From Alphaproteobacteria bacterium (GTDB taxonomy: Bacteria; Pseudomonadota; Alphaproteobacteria; Rhodobacterales; Rhodobacteraceae): a DNA stretch of 7,742 nucleotides. The stretch is from assembly GCA_030830465.1 (NCBI GenBank), contig JAURMY010000375.1:1-7742 (forward strand). The letters are read 5' to 3'. Each line of letters starts with the position of its first letter. Within the stretch, counting starts at the first letter, position 1. Positions 4,821 through 7,742 of the stretch are shown one piece after another. The notes under the pieces are model-generated. The model saw only the letters and a program-made list of their open reading frames with translations. It made no database searches and was not told the origin of the DNA. The translations under genes were made by a program, and so were the position numbers.

Positions 4821-6407
4821 ATGGTTGAGTTAGGTCTAAGCGCCGTTGCGCCCTGGGCTGTTTTGATCGTGATCAGCCTTTTTGTCGCACTCAGCGTGTT
4901 GCTGGCGGTCTCTGCGCTGTCAAATCGCAATGGCCAGTCTGCGCCGGGCGGTCTGGAAAGCCTTGGAAACAAGATTGTTTTTCTGTTTGACGGCTCTGAT
5001 CTGGTGGATGCGACCGGGGCGGCGATGATGTTTATCAACGCCCCGATGGAGCGCGCGAAAATCTGGCAGGCCCTGTCGACCAAGCTCGGCGGCTTGTCCC
5101 CGGCGCTGACGGCCAAGCTGAACCAGTTGATGATCAACGCCAAACCATTTGTGGAGCGGATCGAAAGCCCCAGCGACGTGGTGGTGGTGTCTGGCCGCAA
5201 AGAGGCCGGATTGCTGCGCATCGCCATCGACGAACAGGCGGCCACGCTGGAAACCGTCACGCTGGAAAAGGCGGTTGTCGATGCGCAGGCCTCCGAACTT
5301 GCGATATTGCGCGAGATTACCGATAATTCACCGGTGCTGGCCTGGCGGACAGACTGGGAAAACGCAATCGTCTGGGCCAATCGTCCTTATCTTGACATGT
5401 TCAAACGCACCGACCCGTCGTTTGTTCCCCATAACTGGCCTTTGCCGCCGCTGTTTTCCGAAAACTCCTCCGAAGCGGCGCGCAAAAAGGGGCGCCTTCC
5501 CCTGAAAGTTTTGGGGCAGGACAGGCCGCAATGGTTTGAAACCTCCAAAATGCAAACCGTTGATGGCGGGGCGCTGAATTTTGCCATTCAGGCCGACCCT
5601 TTGGTGCGGGCCGAGGAAAGCTTGCGGAATTTCGTTCAGACCCTGACCCAGACATTTGCGCATCTGTCCATCGGGCTGGCGATTTTTGACCGTAACCGGC
5701 AACTGGCCCTGTTCAATCCGGCATTGATCGACCTGACGCTGCTTAATCCGCAATGGCTCAGCGGGCGGCCCTCGCTGACCAGTTTTCTGGACCTCTTGCG
5801 TGAAAACCGGCGCATTCCAGAGCCGAAAAACTATAAGACCTGGCGTGACCGGATCGAAGACCTGGAAAAGGCCGCGCTGGACGGCACGTTTGAAGAAAGC
5901 TGGCCCCTGCCGGATGGCCGGACCTTCAAAGTGATCGGCCGCCCGCATCCCGAAGGGGCCGTCGCCTTTTTGTTTGAGGATATCACCGCGTCCATCGGGC
6001 TTCAGCGCCGCTTTCGAAGCGAGCTGGAGCTGGGCCAGTCGGTGATCGATTCGATGGAAGACGCGATCGCGGTCTTTACCCCCGACGGCTATCTGGCGAT
6101 CTCTAATCAGGCCTTTGCAAACCTGTGGCAGGTGGACCCGGGAACCATGGTGTCGCGGATGACCTTGAACGAGGCGATTGATCTTTGGCGGCAGCACAGC
6201 ATCGATCAATCGGTCTGGGCCAGCATCGCGGCCTATGAACCGGCCCGCGCCAGAAACGCCGCAAAACGATACCCTTTCACCCTGACATCGGGGCAATACC
6301 TGACTTTGAACATCTCGGCCTTGCCGGGGGGCGGCGTGCTTTATGCCTTTCGGGCCGCGCCGACCGTCTCGCATCAAGAGGCGCGCTTGCATTTGGTGCC
6401 GTCCTGA
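4821..6407 (+). CDS. divL: Membrane-anchored multi-PAS protein, probable DivL homologue without kinase domain
   Basis: A 528-residue protein with one N-terminal membrane helix (about 12-34) and then only sensor-type regions. Residues about 45-140 are a degenerate PAS-like region with LFDGSDLVDAT. A PAS at about 160-265 (DNSPVLAWRTDWENAIVWANRPYL) is followed by PAS at about 275-400 (LAIFDRNRQLALFNPAL...FEDIT) and a last PAS at about 403-510 (FRSELELGQSVIDSMEDAIAVF...LAISNQAF). The chain ends there: no H box, N box or GxGxG is visible, unlike Caulobacter DivL. From what I recall, Rhodobacterales DivL is a PAS-only or kinase-reduced protein that modulates the CckA-ChpT-CtrA phosphorelay (motility and gene transfer agent control). 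Supporting points are the phrase RFRSELELGQ..D..EDAI, the position just before tsaE, and the CtrA-type site upstream. A generic PAS protein remains possible. Confidence 0.7.
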   Translation: MVELGLSAVAPWAVLIVISLFVALSVLLAVSALSNRNGQSAPGGLESLGNKIVFLFDGSDLVDATGAAMMFINAPMERAKIWQALSTKLGGLSPALTAKLNQLMINAKPFVERIESPSDVVVVSGRKEAGLLRIAIDEQAATLETVTLEKAVVDAQASELAILREITDNSPVLAWRTDWENAIVWANRPYLDMFKRTDPSFVPHNWPLPPLFSENSSEAARKKGRLPLKVLGQDRPQWFETSKMQTVDGGALNFAIQADPLVRAEESLRNFVQTLTQTFAHLSIGLAIFDRNRQLALFNPALIDLTLLNPQWLSGRPSLTSFLDLLRENRRIPEPKNYKTWRDRIEDLEKAALDGTFEESWPLPDGRTFKVIGRPHPEGAVAFLFEDITASIGLQRRFRSELELGQSVIDSMEDAIAVFTPDGYLAISNQAFANLWQVDPGTMVSRMTLNEAIDLWRQHSIDQSVWASIAAYEPARARNAAKRYPFTLTSGQYLTLNISALPGGGVLYAFRAAPTVSHQEARLHLVPS

Positions 6408-6455
6408 CCGCCAAGACCGCTTGCACCGCCCGGTTTCTGGCGTCAAACTTGGGCC

Positions 6456-6968
6456 ATGGCGACAGCTTCCGCAAACAATTGGTCCCTTGTGCTGAACGGC
6501 CTGTCCGAGGCTGCCTGCACTGCGCTTGCCGCAAAGCTGGCCCCGGGGTTCACGCCTGACAATGTGGTGCTGTTGGCCGGGCCGATCGGGGCCGGCAAAA
6601 GCCATTTCGCCCGCGCCGTCATCAAATCCCGTCTGGCCGCCTGCGGCATGGATGAGGATGTTCCCTCGCCGACATTCACATTGGTTCAAACCTATCAGGC
6701 CGGGGATCTGGAGATTTGGCACAGCGATCTTTACCGCCTGACCCTGCCACAAGAGATTGAAGAGCTTGGGCTTTTTGACGCCTTCAAATCAGCGCTTTGC
6801 CTGATTGAATGGCCGGAAAAACTGGGCCCGGACACCCCGCGCGACGCCTTGAAAATAGAGTTCCGCCCCTCAAGCGACGCGGATACAAGAAACCTTGCCT
6901 TTTCAGCCTCTGACGGCAAGTGGGACTGGGTGCAAATGGCCCTTCACAAAGGTGAAATCTGTGGATAA
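6456..6968 (+). CDS. tsaE: TsaE, tRNA threonylcarbamoyladenosine (t6A) biosynthesis ATPase
   Basis: A 170-residue P-loop ATPase that works with the TsaB-TsaD complex to place t6A at position 37 of ANN-decoding tRNAs in the cytoplasm. Visible motifs are Walker A GPIGAGKS (42-49), the switch region SPTFTLVQTY (71-80), HSDLYRL (89-95) and IEWPEKL (117-123), all in the order and spacing of the family. The P-loop ends in Ser-His where most homologues have Thr-Thr or Ser. The start is the ATG at 6456; only GGG precedes it, a weak ribosome binding site. It begins 48 bases after the PAS gene on the same strand with no visible terminator or promoter between, so co-transcription is likely. Its end overlaps the next start by 8 bases. 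Confidence 0.95.
   Translation: MATASANNWSLVLNGLSEAACTALAAKLAPGFTPDNVVLLAGPIGAGKSHFARAVIKSRLAACGMDEDVPSPTFTLVQTYQAGDLEIWHSDLYRLTLPQEIEELGLFDAFKSALCLIEWPEKLGPDTPRDALKIEFRPSSDADTRNLAFSASDGKWDWVQMALHKGEICG
6950..6955 (+). promoter_or_regulatory. Shine-Dalgarno AGGTGA deciding the amgK GTG start
   Basis: AGGTGA, inside the tsaE coding sequence, lies 5 bases before the GTG at 6961 and supports a non-ATG start. The next in-frame ATG (7108) would remove the N-terminal nucleotide-binding lobe. Confidence 0.6.
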
Positions 6969-7742
6969 GCGTCAGCGGGCGATTCAGGCTTTTCTGCAAG
7001 CCGCGGGCTGGGACACCGCCGCGCGCCGCGTGCTGGCAGGCGACGCGTCCCCCCGCCGCTATGACCGGCTGACGCGCGCGAAGCCGCCGTTTCAGGCCGT
7101 CCTGATGGACGCGCCAAAGGACAAGGGCGAGGATATCCGGCCCTTTGTCAGCGTCGCCCGGTACCTGCTGGAAACCGGTTTCAGCGCCCCCGCGATCTAT
7201 GCCGCCGACGAAACCTTGGGCCTGTTGCTGCTCGAGGATCTGGGCGACGATCTTTATGCCCGGATATGCATCGGGCAACCCCGGCTTGAACCGCTTTTAT
7301 ATCGACGCGCGATTGAGGTTCTGGCGGATCTGCAGGCCCAAAAGACGCTGCCGGATGTACCGCCTTATGATGGGGAAACCTATCTGCGCGAAGCCTGCCT
7401 TTTAACCGACTGGTATTTGCCCGCCGCAACCGGGCGGGAAACCGGTGCCGCCTTAAGGGATGACTATCGCGCGCTGATCGCCGCCGCCTGTCAGGCGGTC
7501 GAACCCGAACGCCCTTGTCTTGTGCTGCGCGATTATCATGCGGAAAACCTAATCTGGCTGCCGGACCGGGCAGCGGCGGGGCAGGTCGGCCTGCTGGATT
7601 TTCAGGACGCTTTGATCGGGCATCCCGCCTATGATCTGGTTTCGCTTCTGGAAGATGCCCGGCGCGACACCGGCCCGGACCTCAGACAGGCCATGGTCCG
7701 CCACTTTCTGGACATCACCGGCCTTGATGAAGCCGCGTTTCT
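6961..7742 (+). CDS. amgK: AmgK-like N-acetylmuramate/N-acetylglucosamine kinase, partial at 3' end
   Basis: The first 260 codons of an aminoglycoside-phosphotransferase-fold kinase; the frame is open to the window edge. The N-lobe has AGDASPRRYDRL (26-37) and LLEDLGDDLY. The catalytic loop is LRDYHAENLIW with D191 and N196, followed by the metal-binding LLDFQDALIGHPAYDL with D213. This pattern, with LRDYH replacing the usual HxD, fits the AmgK subgroup rather than antibiotic-resistance phosphotransferases. AmgK phosphorylates the anomeric carbon of MurNAc and GlcNAc in cell-wall recycling. It starts with GTG inside the end of tsaE (GTGGATAA holds both start and stop), so translational coupling is likely. 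In alphaproteobacteria this pair is usually followed by a nucleotidyltransferase gene (murU-like) and then addB-addA; those would lie beyond the window. The exact sugar is inferred. Confidence 0.85.
   Translation, partial: MDKRQRAIQAFLQAAGWDTAARRVLAGDASPRRYDRLTRAKPPFQAVLMDAPKDKGEDIRPFVSVARYLLETGFSAPAIYAADETLGLLLLEDLGDDLYARICIGQPRLEPLLYRRAIEVLADLQAQKTLPDVPPYDGETYLREACLLTDWYLPAATGRETGAALRDDYRALIAAACQAVEPERPCLVLRDYHAENLIWLPDRAAAGQVGLLDFQDALIGHPAYDLVSLLEDARRDTGPDLRQAMVRHFLDITGLDEAAF

Noticed and set aside
6408..6455. Promoter or terminator between the PAS gene and tsaE
   Set aside because: No -35/-10 pair and no stable stem with a T-run was visible; co-transcription is the simpler reading.
5328..6752. 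474-codon open frame on the minus strand across the PAS gene and tsaE
   Set aside because: It is antisense to two well-supported genes, has a low-complexity Arg/Gly/Gln-rich translation without recognisable domains, and is explained by high GC at third codon positions.

Overview
The window looks like a chromosomal segment of an alphaproteobacterium of the Rhodobacterales (Rhodobacter/Roseobacter group). The DNA is GC-rich. The decisive marker is a complete RegB/SenC/RegA (PrrB/PrrC/PrrA) redox-signalling locus in its classical arrangement, with regB divergent from senC-regA. The rest fits the same lineage: a D-3-hydroxybutyrate dehydrogenase, a kinase-less DivL-type PAS protein, and the start of a tsaE-amgK cluster. 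I saw no mobile element, CRISPR array, tRNA or rRNA, and no broken gene. The window cuts a gene at each end.

Layout. 1-476 (+): C-terminal ATPase part of a sensor histidine kinase whose start lies outside. 540-1067 (+): HdeD/DUF308-type six-helix membrane protein. 1116-1898 (-): D-3-hydroxybutyrate dehydrogenase, convergent with it. 2023-2577 (-): regA response regulator. 2642-3259 (-): senC, a Sco1-type copper protein. 3260-3355: 96-base divergent regulatory region with a clear inverted repeat. 3356-4753 (+): regB sensor kinase. 4754-4820: short gap with four TTAA motifs, including one perfect CtrA-type site. 4821-6407 (+): membrane-anchored multi-PAS protein, probably DivL. 6456-6968 (+): tsaE. 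6961-7742 (+): amgK-like sugar kinase, starting at a GTG inside the end of tsaE and running off the window.

How the genes work together. RegB is a quinone- and thiol-responsive kinase that phosphorylates RegA, a global regulator of respiration, photosynthesis and carbon/nitrogen fixation in this group. SenC is a membrane-anchored copper/thiol protein needed for cytochrome oxidase assembly. The hydroxybutyrate dehydrogenase feeds polyhydroxybutyrate-derived carbon into acetoacetate and makes NADH, but its link to RegBA here is only adjacency. The divL-tsaE-amgK run joins a cell-cycle/CtrA phosphorelay regulator, a tRNA t6A enzyme and a cell-wall-sugar recycling kinase.

No wholly new system is visible. 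The best leads are regulatory: (i) a perfect TTAA-N7-TTAAC CtrA box, plus two more TTAA motifs, immediately upstream of the DivL-like gene, which suggests a feedback loop; (ii) a 7-7-7 inverted repeat in the regB/senC divergent promoter region; (iii) inverted repeats placed on candidate promoter elements upstream of regA and of the dehydrogenase. All promoter and operator calls were made by eye and are unconfirmed.
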